Source: Anaerolineales bacterium
Lineage (GTDB): Bacteria; Chloroflexota; Anaerolineae; Anaerolineales; UBA6663
NCBI GenBank assembly: GCA_017999235.1
Contig: JAGOBN010000010.1
Span: 1 to 21,652 of the forward strand
DNA length: 21,652 bases
Reading direction: 5' to 3'
Under the pieces are notes generated by a model. It had not been told where the DNA came from, did not search any database, and worked only from the letters and a program-made list of their open reading frames with translations. A program made the position numbers and the translations under genes. Of this stretch, positions 15,207-21,652 are shown in pieces (positions within the stretch are counted from its first letter, which is position 1; each line of letters starts with the position of its first letter).

Positions 15207-15905
15207 ATGCCCAAAACGCTCCTGGTCGTCGATGACAAAGCCAATATCCGCACCCTGCTGCAAGACTACCTAAGCGCGCAGGGGTTCCGGGTGGTGACGG
15301 CTCCGGATGGCCGGCAGGCGCTGTTTGCGGCCCGCCACGAAAAGCCGGACCTGATCCTGCTCGATATCATGATGCCGGAGCTGGATGGCTACGAGTTTCT
15401 GCGCCTGTACCGGCGCGAGCGCGCGACGCCCGTCATTCTGCTGACGGCCAAGCTCGAAGAGACCGATAAGGTGGTGGGCTTGGAGCTGGGCGCGGATGAT
15501 TACATGACCAAGCCGTTTGGCCTGGCGGAGCTCACCGCCCGGATTCGCGCGGTGCTGCGGCGGGCCGGCGCCGAACCCAGCCGCGCGGCCGGCGAGCGGC
15601 TGCGGGTGGCGGAGGTGACGCTGGACCGGGCCGGCCGGCGCGTGACGGTGGGCGAGCGCGTGGTCAACCTCACGCCGTCCGAGTTTGATCTGCTGGCGCT
15701 TCTGATGGCGGCGCCCGGCCGCGCCTTTGCGCGCGCCGACCTGCTGACTGAACTGCAGGGCAACTCGTTTGAGGGCGTGGAGCGCACCATCGACGTTCAC
15801 ATCCGCAACCTGCGCGCCAAGCTGGAGCCGGACCCCGCCGTGCCCCGCTACGTGGAAACCGTGTTTGGCGTGGGCTACCGCTTCCGCGCCGAGGCTCCGG
15901 CCTGA
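15207..15905 (+). CDS. OmpR/PhoB-family response regulator (orphan paralogue)
   Basis: The 232-residue protein has a receiver with D9/D10, phospho-acceptor D53 (LILLDIMMPELDG), T80 and K102. A winged-helix output domain follows (LTPSEFDLL, RTIDVHIRNLRAKLE, ETVFGVGYRF). Its receiver is very close to that of the regulator at 11127-11822, with the same spacing throughout, so the two are paralogues. No kinase gene is adjacent, and the kinase at 9739-11130 is the obvious candidate partner. The ATG at 15207 begins the conserved MPKTLLVVDD and has no upstream ribosome-binding site. A longer frame from 15165 would start inside the terminator hairpin. Confidence 0.95.
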   Translation: MPKTLLVVDDKANIRTLLQDYLSAQGFRVVTAPDGRQALFAARHEKPDLILLDIMMPELDGYEFLRLYRRERATPVILLTAKLEETDKVVGLELGADDYMTKPFGLAELTARIRAVLRRAGAEPSRAAGERLRVAEVTLDRAGRRVTVGERVVNLTPSEFDLLALLMAAPGRAFARADLLTELQGNSFEGVERTIDVHIRNLRAKLEPDPAVPRYVETVFGVGYRFRAEAPA

Positions 15906-15948
15906 GACGGCCGGCCAGCTAGGCGACGACGCTGACGATTGATTGGCC

Positions 15949-15966
15949 GGCCGCGTTCACGCGGCC
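15949..15966 (+). other. Perfect hairpin next to the manA Shine-Dalgarno
   Basis: GGCCGCG-TTCA-CGCGGCC has a 7-bp stem and a 4-nt loop and ends one base before AGGAGGTGA (15967-15975). With no T-tract it is unlikely to terminate transcription. It could affect mRNA stability or ribosome loading. Confidence 0.4.
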
Positions 15967-15977
15967 AGGAGGTGAGC

Positions 15978-16967
15978 ATGCGTTCTTTGCTGCAATTGAT
16001 CCCGCAATTTCATCACCGGGTGTGGGGCGGCCGGCGCCTGGACCCCGCGGCCGCGCAGCCGGTGGGCGAAGCCTGGGTGGTCTACGAAGGCGACCGAATC
16101 GCCGCCGGCCCCTGGGCCGGGCGCACGCTGGCGGAGGCCGCGGCGGAGGCCGGCGCGGACCTGCTTGGCGCGCCGGCGGTGGCGCGCACCGGCCGGCGTT
16201 TTCCGCTGCTGATCAAGCTGCTCGATTGTCAGGAGTGGCTCTCGATCCAGGTCCATCCGAACGACGCGCAAGCCGCGCAGCTGGAAGGGGCGGGGCAGTT
16301 CGGCAAAACGGAGGCCTGGCATATTTTGGAGGCCGCGCCGGGCGCGCGTTTGATCGCGGGCATCCAGCCCGGCACCTCCGCGGAAACGCTGGCGGCCGCC
16401 ATCCGGGGCGGCACGGTGGAAGCTTGCGCGCGCTACCACGCCATCGCCGCCGGCGACACGGTGATGATGCCGGCCGGCACCCTGCACGCGCTGGGGCCAG
16501 GTTTGCTGCTTTATGAGGTGCAGCAGACGTCGGATATCACCTACCGCGTGTATGACTGGGGCCGGCCCGCCAGCGCCGGCCGCGCCCTGCACCTGGAACA
16601 ATCCGTGGCCGTCACCGACCCTCAGGCCGGCGGCCAACTCACGCCTTTGCCCGCCGTGGGGCCCAACGGGCAAGCGCCCCTCACCGCTTGCCCGTATTTT
16701 GAATTGACCTTGCTGGCGGCCGAGGCGGCGCCGCTGGCCATGGACACGCGCGGCGAGAGCTTCCACGCCCTGACCGTAATCGAGGGGCGGGCGCTGGTGC
16801 GCTGCGGCGCCGAGGCGGTTGAACTCGGCCGCTTTGAGTCGGTGATCGTGCCGGCCGGCGCCGGCGCGTACACCGTGGAGCCGCGCGGACCTGTCCGGGC
16901 GCTGTGCAGCCGGGTGCCGGCGGCGCAGAACCTGCCGGCGGCGCAAAACCTGCCGGCGGTGGAGTAG
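15978..16967 (+). CDS. manA: Mannose-6-phosphate isomerase, class I
   Basis: The 329-residue protein has the class I phosphomannose isomerase zinc ligands Q91 and H93 (IQVHPND), E112 (KTEAWHIL) and H170 (PAGTLHALG), and the active-site arginine in [11 protein letters not shown] (R190). It has the short, Bacillus-type length. It interconverts fructose-6-phosphate and mannose-6-phosphate, feeding mannose-containing glycans or mannose catabolism. The ATG at 15978 has AGGAGGTGA 2 bases upstream; the protein begins [15 protein letters not shown] as in the family. It lies 72 bases after the response regulator. The C-terminal tail consists of an 18-bp tandem DNA repeat giving [16 protein letters not shown], which the family does not have. 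Confidence 0.93.
   Translation: MRSLLQLIPQFHHRVWGGRRLDPAAAQPVGEAWVVYEGDRIAAGPWAGRTLAEAAAEAGADLLGAPAVARTGRRFPLLIKLLDCQEWLSIQVHPNDAQAAQLEGAGQFGKTEAWHILEAAPGARLIAGIQPGTSAETLAAAIRGGTVEACARYHAIAAGDTVMMPAGTLHALGPGLLLYEVQQTSDITYRVYDWGRPASAGRALHLEQSVAVTDPQAGGQLTPLPAVGPNGQAPLTACPYFELTLLAAEAAPLAMDTRGESFHALTVIEGRALVRCGAEAVELGRFESVIVPAGAGAYTVEPRGPVRALCSRVPAAQNLPAAQNLPAVE
16917..16964 (+). repeat. 18-bp tandem repeat encoding the manA C-terminal tail
   Basis: CCGGCGGCGCARAACCTG is present at 16917-16934 and 16935-16952, with a partial third unit CCGGCGGTGGAG. The copies differ at one base. The repeat is in frame and adds six residues per unit. Confidence 0.85.
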
Positions 16968-16991
16968 CCTTGCCCAAGGCTGGCGGAGATA

Positions 16992-17067
16992 GCCACGAAT
17001 TACACGAATGGGACGAATGGCCCCGCGGCTTTAGGGATCGTATGTCTGTCTTCGTGTAATTCGCGGC
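16992..17067. repeat. Dispersed-type inverted repeat (GCCACGAATTACACGAA) between convergent genes
   Basis: GCCACGAATTACACGAA (16992-17008) pairs with TTCGTGTAATTCGCGGC (17051-17067) at 16 of 17 positions, around a 42-base centre. This AT-rich sequence stands out from its GC-rich surroundings. I recall the same core in many unrelated environmental genomes as an intergenic repeat. It lies between manA and the end of the ABC operon and could serve as a transcript end for both. Confidence 0.7.
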
Positions 17068-17098
17068 CAAGCTCTGCTCAGTGACCGTCGCGCGGCGC

Positions 17099-18931
17099 TT
17101 ACGCTTCCACCGGCGCCGCCGCCAGCCCCGTCAACGCCCCCAGCTCCGCTTGCTCACGCTCGCGCCGGAACTGGCGCGTGTACAGCTCGTAGTAATGGCC
17201 GTGCGCGCGCAGCAGTTCGGCGTGCGTGCCGGCCTCCAAGATGCGGCCCTTCTCGATCACCAAGATGCGGCTGGCGCGCTTGATGGTGGAGAGCCGATGG
17301 GCGATGACGAACGTGGTCCGGCCGGCCATCAACTGCTCCATGCCGCGCTGGATCAGCGCCTCGGTGACCGTATCCACCGAACTGGTGGCCTCGTCCATGA
17401 TCAAGATTTCGGGATTGGCCAATACGGCCCGCGCCAGGCTGATCAGCTGCTTCTGGCCCACCGAGAGCAGATTGCCGCCCTCGCCCACAGGCGTGTCGTA
17501 GCCCTTCGCCAGCGTGACGATGAAGTCATGCGCGCCGGCCAGGCGCGCGGCCTGCTCCACGGCGGCGTCATCGGCGTCCAGCCGGCCGTAGCGCAGGTTC
17601 TCGCGCACCGTCCCGGAGAACAGGTGCGGCGTTTGCAGGACCACGCCCAGGCGCGAGTGGATGGCGTGCAGACTCAGCTCGGTGTAGTCCTGGCCGTTCA
17701 GCAGGATCCGGCCCCGGCGCGGCTCATAGAAGCGCGCCACCAGATTGACGATGGTGGACTTGCCGCCGCCGGTGGCGCCCACCAGGGCGATGGTCTCCCC
17801 GGGCTGAACGCGCAGGTTGAAGTCCGCCAGCACGGGTTTGCCCTCTTCGTAGTAAAACTCCACATGCTCAAACGCGATCTCGCCCCGCACCGAGCCAGGA
17901 TCCACGGCCGCCGGCCGGTCTTGCACCTCCGGCTGAGTGTCGAGCAGCGAGAAGGTGCGCTCGGCGGACGCCACGGCGTGCTGCAGGTCGGCGTACACCC
18001 GCGCCAGGTCCTGGACCGGCCAGAGCATGAAGGTGATATAGCCGATGAAGGCTTGCAGGTCGCCCAGCGTCATCTGCCCGAACTGCACCTGGCTGCCGCC
18101 GTACCAGGCCACGACGGCCACCGCCAGCGCGCTGATCAGCTGCACCACCGGCAGGAACAACGCCGAGAGCCAGGCTGCTCGGAAGCTGGCCCGGTACATG
18201 TGGCCGGTCAACGCGCTGAATTCATCCAGGTTGGCGGCCTCGCGGTTGAGGGCCTTTACCACGCGCACGCCCGTGATGTTCTCGTTGTACGCGCCCGTGA
18301 TCTTGGAGTTGATGCGGCGCACCGTCCGGTACTCACCCACGATCCGGCGCTGGAAGGTGGCCGCCACAACCACCAGGATCGGGATGATCAGCACCACCAG
18401 CAGGCCCAGCCGCCAGTTCAAGAAGAACATGAAGACCGAGGCGGTCAGGATGCTCAGGATCCCCCAGGTCATATCCAGCAAGCCCCAGGTGATCAACTGT
18501 GCGATGCTGGCGGAATCCGAGGTGACGCGCGCCATGATCCAGCCCACGGCGGTGCGGTCAAAGTAGGCAAAGGACAGCGTCTGCAGATGGTTGAAGAGCT
18601 TCTGGCGCAGCTCGTACTGCAGGCGCTCGCCCAGGATGCCGGCCAGGTAGATCAGGCCAAAGACGCCGCCGGATTGGATGAGCGAGAGGCCGGCGTAGAC
18701 CGCCAGGACGCCGCCCAGGGCTTCGGCGTCGTTGGGCTGGATGCCCCGGTCGATGATCTGCTTCTTGAGAAAGTTGAAGGCGCCGTCGATCAGCGCCACC
18801 AAGGCGGTGGAGCCCAGAAAACCGGCCAGCCACGGCCAGTGCGGCAGGGTCAGGCTCAGCATCCGCAGCAGGGTGCGGCCGCTGACCGTCGTTCCGCTGA
18901 AATCTTCTTCTTCGTATTCGTTTTCAGCCAT
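17099..18931 (-). CDS. ABC half-exporter, subunit with the catalytic (Glu) Walker B
   Basis: The 610-residue protein is a fused six-TM exporter domain (about 20-330) plus ATPase. Walker A is GATGGGKS (385-392), Q-loop Q433, signature LSVGQ (489-493), Walker B ILIMDEATSSVD with E514, and the H-switch is H545. The signature departs from LSGGQ, while the Walker B glutamate is intact. The upstream gene shows the opposite pattern, so the two should form an asymmetric heterodimer with one active and one degenerate ATP site. The start MAENEYEEED follows an inverted repeat, with no clear Shine-Dalgarno. Substrates of such exporters are often drugs or lipids; none is indicated here. Confidence 0.92.
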   Translation of the reverse strand: MAENEYEEEDFSGTTVSGRTLLRMLSLTLPHWPWLAGFLGSTALVALIDGAFNFLKKQIIDRGIQPNDAEALGGVLAVYAGLSLIQSGGVFGLIYLAGILGERLQYELRQKLFNHLQTLSFAYFDRTAVGWIMARVTSDSASIAQLITWGLLDMTWGILSILTASVFMFFLNWRLGLLVVLIIPILVVVAATFQRRIVGEYRTVRRINSKITGAYNENITGVRVVKALNREAANLDEFSALTGHMYRASFRAAWLSALFLPVVQLISALAVAVVAWYGGSQVQFGQMTLGDLQAFIGYITFMLWPVQDLARVYADLQHAVASAERTFSLLDTQPEVQDRPAAVDPGSVRGEIAFEHVEFYYEEGKPVLADFNLRVQPGETIALVGATGGGKSTIVNLVARFYEPRRGRILLNGQDYTELSLHAIHSRLGVVLQTPHLFSGTVRENLRYGRLDADDAAVEQAARLAGAHDFIVTLAKGYDTPVGEGGNLLSVGQKQLISLARAVLANPEILIMDEATSSVDTVTEALIQRGMEQLMAGRTTFVIAHRLSTIKRASRILVIEKGRILEAGTHAELLRAHGHYYELYTRQFRREREQAELGALTGLAAAPVEA

Positions 18932-18939
18932 ATGTTTCA

Positions 18940-19005
18940 GCCACAGAGACGCAGAGTCACAGAGATTGGATTTTGTACCGCTCTGTGTCTCCGTGGCTCT
19001 GTGGC
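18940..19005. repeat. Dispersed-type inverted repeat (GCCACAGAG..CTCTGTGGC) inside the ABC operon
   Basis: Arms of 25 bases (18940-18964 and 18981-19005) match as inverted repeats at 21 of 25 positions around a 16-base loop. Sequences of the CCACAGAGACACAGAG type occur as intergenic repeats in many environmental genomes, by my recollection. It fills most of the 84-bp gap between the two transporter genes, where it would form a hairpin in their shared mRNA. Confidence 0.7.
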
Positions 19006-19015
19006 CCTTTCTTGT

Positions 19016-20875
19016 CTAAGCGTAAACGGTCTCGGGTTCCGGCGCGGTTTCCCGCGCGCTGGGCGTGGTCTGCCCCACGCCCGCGATCTCCTCGGCCACT
19101 TCATCTTCGATGCGCGCCTGCAGGTCGTAGATGCGCCGGTACAGCCCGGCCTGCGCCAGTAGTTCCGGATGTGTGCCGCGCTGAGTGATATGGCCGCCCT
19201 CCAGCACCAGGATCAGGTCCGCGTTCATCACGCTCTGGATGCGGTGGGCGATGATGAACGTGGTGCGGCCCTGCATCAGCCGTTCCAGCGCCGTGCGGAT
19301 GGCGGCTTCCGTCTCGGTGTCCACGGCCGAAGTCGAGTCATCCAGGATCAGCAGGCGCGGGTCCTTGAGCAGCGTGCGGGCGATGGCCACGCGCTGCTTC
19401 TGGCCGCCGGAGAGCGTGATGCCCTTCTCGCCCACCAGGGTGTCGTACCCTTTGGGGAAGCTCAGGATGGTCTCGTGGATGGCGGCGGCCTGCGCCGCGG
19501 CGACCACTTCTTCATCCGAGACCGGCCGGCCCACGCCGTAGGTGATGTTCTCGCGCAGGCTGCGCGAGAACAGGAACGGCTGCTGCTCCACAATGCCGAT
19601 CTGCTGGCGCAGATACTGGCGCGGGTAATCACTCAGTTCCACGCCGTCCAGCCGGATGTGGCCGGCCGTGTAGGGGTAAAACCGCGGCAGCAGGTTGACC
19701 AGCGAGGTCTTACCGGAGCCCGTCGGCCCTAGGAGCGCCACCACCTGGCCCGGTTCGGCCCGGAAGCTGATGTCCTTCAGCACGCGGCTTTCGCCCTTGT
19801 ACTCAAAATCCACCTGCTCGAATTCCACCGTCCCGCGCAGCCGCGCCTCGGGCGCCGGCTGGTGCGCGCCGGCCACGATAGGCTCGCGCTCTTCTTTGAT
19901 GATCTCGGTCAGCCGGCTGTAAGACACCAATCCGGTGGACGCCTGCACGATGATCCGGCCCAGCTCGCGCATCGGCCAGATCAGCTGGACCACCAGGCCC
20001 ATGTACGCCAGGTAGGCGCCCAAGGTCAGCTGGCCCTGCATCACCAGCGTGGCGCCCAGGTAGAAGCCGGCCAGGGTCTGGAGACTGCACAGCGCGTCGG
20101 TGATGGGCCAGAAGAGCGAGTGCATGATCAGCAGGCGCCGGCCGCGCCGATACTTCTCCGCGTTATCGCGCTCAAACTTCTCCATCTCGTAGGTCTGGCG
20201 CGCGAAGGCCTTGACCACGCGCACGCCGGTCAGGTTCTCCTGCAGGGTCGTGGAGAGCACGGCATCCTGCTCTTGGTAATGTTCGTAAATCTGCGAGACG
20301 CGGCGGAAGAAGAAGAGCGAGACCGCCACGATGACCGGCACCACGATCACGGAAGCCAGCGCCAGCGGCCAGTACAGAAACAGCAGCGCCACGCAGTTCA
20401 CCAGGAACAGCAAGGCGATGCGGCCGACGCCGATAGCTTGATCGGCGAAGAAGCGCCGCACCGCGTCCACGTCCGAGGTGGCGCGCTGGATCAGCTCGCC
20501 GGTGGGCATCTGGTCGTGATACGCAAAGGTCAGACGCTGGATGTGGTCAAACAGGAAATCGCGCAGCCGGCGGGCGATACTCTCAGCGGTGCCGGCCGCC
20601 AGCCGGCCGCTCAGGAAGGTGCCGGCGCCCTCCAGCCCAGCCAGCGCCAGGAACCCGAAGGCCACCCAGGGCAGCAGGGCGAAGCGGCCGGCGTCCAGCA
20701 CGCCGTCCACCAGGAAGGCGATCAGATAAAACGTGGCCGTCTTGGCGCCGGTGGCCAGGGCCAGGGTGAGCAGCGCGCCTAGATAGCGCCGGCGCTGGCC
20801 CGCCATCATGCGCCACAGACCGAGCAGGCGGTTGGGGGATAAAGCGGATTGGAAGTTGTCGTGGGCCAAGGTCAT
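19016..20875 (-). CDS. ABC half-exporter, subunit with degenerate Walker B (Asp)
   Basis: The 619-residue protein has a six-TM exporter domain (about 30-320) and an ATPase. Walker A is GPTGSGKT (383-390), Q-loop Q431, canonical signature LSGGQ (488-492), Walker B LLILDDSTSAVD with D513 in the place of the catalytic Glu, and H-switch H544. The Asp makes its own ATP site inactive or weak, while its intact LSGGQ completes the active site of the partner encoded downstream. This is the pattern of BmrCD and TM287/288 heterodimers. The ATG at 20875 follows two tandem terminators; longer frames would run through them and are rejected. No good Shine-Dalgarno is visible. A leader peptide ORF precedes it. 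Confidence 0.92.
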   Translation of the reverse strand: MTLAHDNFQSALSPNRLLGLWRMMAGQRRRYLGALLTLALATGAKTATFYLIAFLVDGVLDAGRFALLPWVAFGFLALAGLEGAGTFLSGRLAAGTAESIARRLRDFLFDHIQRLTFAYHDQMPTGELIQRATSDVDAVRRFFADQAIGVGRIALLFLVNCVALLFLYWPLALASVIVVPVIVAVSLFFFRRVSQIYEHYQEQDAVLSTTLQENLTGVRVVKAFARQTYEMEKFERDNAEKYRRGRRLLIMHSLFWPITDALCSLQTLAGFYLGATLVMQGQLTLGAYLAYMGLVVQLIWPMRELGRIIVQASTGLVSYSRLTEIIKEEREPIVAGAHQPAPEARLRGTVEFEQVDFEYKGESRVLKDISFRAEPGQVVALLGPTGSGKTSLVNLLPRFYPYTAGHIRLDGVELSDYPRQYLRQQIGIVEQQPFLFSRSLRENITYGVGRPVSDEEVVAAAQAAAIHETILSFPKGYDTLVGEKGITLSGGQKQRVAIARTLLKDPRLLILDDSTSAVDTETEAAIRTALERLMQGRTTFIIAHRIQSVMNADLILVLEGGHITQRGTHPELLAQAGLYRRIYDLQARIEDEVAEEIAGVGQTTPSARETAPEPETVYA

Positions 20876-20895
20876 GGGAGTAGGCTCGTAGAAAC

Positions 20896-20928
20896 AAAAA
20901 GCGGCCGCGGGTCGGGTGACCCAGCCGC
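20896..20928 (-). terminator. Leader terminator 2 of the ABC operon
   Basis: On the minus strand GCGGC-T-GGGTC (20928-20918), loop ACCC, and GACCC-GCG-GCCGC (20913-20901) form a stem with a small internal loop, followed by TTTTTG. It ends about 20 bases before the ATG of the first transporter gene. Confidence 0.7.
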
Positions 20929-20932
20929 CGCC

Positions 20933-20975
20933 AAAAAAAACAGCGGCCACAGGGCACCGGTGCACCTGCGGCCGC
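20933..20975 (-). terminator. Leader terminator 1 of the ABC operon
   Basis: On the minus strand GCGGCCGCAGGTGCACC (20975-20959) pairs with GGTGCCCTGTGGCCGC (20958-20943), with one mismatch and one bulge. TG and eight T follow (20940-20933). It begins 30 bases after the stop of the leader ORF. By pattern this is a strong intrinsic terminator placed in a leader, before the structural genes. Confidence 0.85.
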
Positions 20976-21005
20976 GTCGAAAAAGGTCAACTCACGCGCG
21001 GGCGA

Positions 21006-21077
21006 TCAGCAGACAGGCGCACTCTTTCGCCAGACGTTGGCGAGGCCGAGAGTGAAGCTGGTGGGGATATGCATCAT
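21006..21077 (-). CDS. 23-residue leader peptide of the ABC exporter operon
   Basis: The ORF reads MMHIPTSFTLGLANVWRKSA followed by PVC and TGA. AAAGGAGG (21093-21086) lies 8 bases upstream of the first ATG, the best ribosome-binding site on this strand in the region; a second ATG follows directly. It sits between a promoter and two tandem terminators that precede the first transporter gene. That is the arrangement of leader peptides controlling transcription attenuation, as bmrB does for the bmrCD multidrug exporter. It is too short for standard gene finders. It has no run of one amino acid, so amino-acid starvation sensing is unlikely; response to ribosome inhibition or a sensed ligand fits better. 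The final Cys before the stop and the Trp-Arg-Lys stretch are candidate stall positions. Confidence 0.7.
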   Translation of the reverse strand: MMHIPTSFTLGLANVWRKSAPVC

Positions 21078-21088
21078 CGAGTGCGCCT
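21015..21088 (-). promoter_or_regulatory. Leader RNA pairing that can hide the leader ORF start
   Basis: AGGCGCACTC, which overlaps the end of the SD and the spacer (21088-21079), is perfectly complementary to GAGTGCGCCT in codons 18-21 of the same ORF (21024-21015). A smaller hairpin CGCCA-ACGTC-TGGCG (21042-21028) is nested within. Pairing would block initiation unless ribosomes occupy the end of the ORF. Confidence 0.55.
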
Positions 21089-21109
21089 CCTTTCGTGAAG
21101 AATGCAGGC

Positions 21110-21138
21110 AGTGTAGCATGCCGGTGGCGAGGGGTCAA
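21110..21138 (-). promoter_or_regulatory. Sigma70-like promoter of the leader peptide and ABC operon
   Basis: On the minus strand TTGACC (21138-21133) and TACACT (21115-21110) are 17 bases apart, close to consensus in both boxes. The expected start near 21103 gives a ~25-nt leader before the leader ORF. It lies 41 bases past the stop of the upstream gene. Confidence 0.75.
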
Positions 21139-21178
21139 GCAAAACGCGCAGAATCCGCCAAAAGTCGGAGGCGCCGGT

Positions 21179-21652
21179 TCACACACCCGGGGCCGCGTGC
21201 AGGGCGCGCCAGCCGAAGGCGCTGGTGACCAGGCGGCTGGTGTACCAGGCCGCCACTTCCCCGCGCTTTGGCACCACGTAGAGGGGCTCACCGGCCCACC
21301 CGCCATCAAATTGCTGGTTTTTGAGCAGCAGGCTGATCCAGGCCGGATCAAACCGGCGCCGCAGCTCAGCGGGCGCGGCGGGGTGCTGGCAGATGAGTGT
21401 CATGAGCGCGGCCGGCTGGGGGGTGCGGACGGCGGCGGCGTGCGGCTGGAACTCCGCGTCGAAGGTTGTCAGGGCCGGCCCCGCGGCGGCGCGCAGGTCC
21501 GGGTCGGCGCTTAGCACGCTGATCAGTTGAAAGGCCGCCCACAGCGCGTACTCGGCCGTGTAGTGCGCGTTGGCCCCCAGGCCCAGCGCCTGCCAGCGTT
21601 TGAGCCAGCGGCCGGCCGCGCGATGCACCAACTCACGCGGCATGTCCGCGCC
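21179..21652 (-). CDS. Unknown protein with prenyltransferase/terpene-cyclase-like QxxDGGW motif (probably 5' truncated)
   Basis: The frame is open to the window edge. An ATG at 21643 would give 154 residues, but it lacks room to judge a ribosome-binding site, and the true start is probably outside. The segment LLKNQQFDGGWAGEPLYVVP resembles the QxxDGGW repeats of squalene-hopene cyclase-like and prenyltransferase alpha-helical barrels. A similar ending, WYTSRLVTSAFGWRAL, is seen in such proteins of unknown function. I see no catalytic DxDD motif in the visible part. It ends just before the ABC operon promoter and has no obvious terminator. Confidence 0.5.
   Translation of the reverse strand, partial: GADMPRELVHRAAGRWLKRWQALGLGANAHYTAEYALWAAFQLISVLSADPDLRAAAGPALTTFDAEFQPHAAAVRTPQPAALMTLICQHPAAPAELRRRFDPAWISLLLKNQQFDGGWAGEPLYVVPKRGEVAAWYTSRLVTSAFGWRALHAAPGV

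Noticed and set aside
17081..19162. Long plus-strand open frame (693 codons) opposite the ABC transporter
   Set aside because: Its translation is His/Gln/Arg-rich and featureless; the minus strand carries all ABC ATPase motifs.
20876..20965. N-terminal extension of the first ABC gene (30 extra codons)
   Set aside because: It would begin inside the first leader terminator and read through the second; its sequence is unlike an exporter N terminus.
20985..20990. A second TTGACC on the minus strand between leader ORF and terminator 1
   Set aside because: No -10 element lies at a usable distance; the region there is the GC-rich terminator stem.
20881..21138. T-box or metabolite riboswitch upstream of the ABC operon
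   Set aside because: No T-box TGGN-type bulge sequence or known aptamer core was seen; a translated leader ORF with tandem terminators explains the region better.

Overview
The window is GC-rich, tightly packed bacterial DNA, saturated with GCCGGC/GGCCGGC-type motifs. It holds an S8 protease with PKD repeats, an AddAB-type helicase-nuclease pair, a tandem heterodimeric ABC exporter and DUF4405/DUF5666-type envelope proteins. This mix suggests an environmental Chloroflexota (Anaerolineae-like) genome. That assignment is inference; there is no rRNA or other marker to prove it. I saw no tRNA, rRNA, CRISPR array or complete insertion sequence.

Layout. 1-1404 is the 3' end of a secreted subtilisin-like protease with PKD domains, closed by a strong terminator. 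1597-9240 is a plus-strand run of an FAD-dependent amine/amino-acid oxidase-like gene, then addB-like and addA-like genes; the last two overlap by 4 bases. A shared terminator follows, with a minus-strand cold-shock gene that has a long 5' leader. 9739-11822 (minus) is a histidine kinase/response regulator pair overlapping by 4 bases. A 132-bp MITE-like element (11903-12034) sits in the divergent region between this pair and a plus-strand envelope cluster (12138-15134). That cluster encodes a DUF4405 membrane protein, a small two-TM protein, a duplicated-repeat exported protein and a DUF5666-like exported protein. A second response regulator closely similar to the first follows (15207-15905), then a class I mannose-6-phosphate isomerase (15978-16967).

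The last part (17099-21138, minus) is the most interesting. Two ABC half-exporters form a pair whose motif defects are complementary, as in asymmetric heterodimers of the BmrCD/TM287-288 type. Their operon starts with a good sigma70-like promoter, then an unannotated 23-codon leader ORF with a near-perfect Shine-Dalgarno, then two intrinsic terminators in tandem before the first transporter gene. This is the layout of ribosome-mediated transcription attenuation, as known for Bacillus bmrB-bmrCD. The leader ORF's start region can also pair perfectly over 10 bp with the end of the same ORF.

How the genes may work together: the kinase probably signals to one or both paralogous response regulators. 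A PhoB-box-like tandem repeat upstream of the DUF5666 gene is a candidate target. Both regulators appear to have (near-)leaderless mRNAs. The exporter pair is probably induced by impaired translation of its leader peptide, for example by a ribosome-targeting compound.
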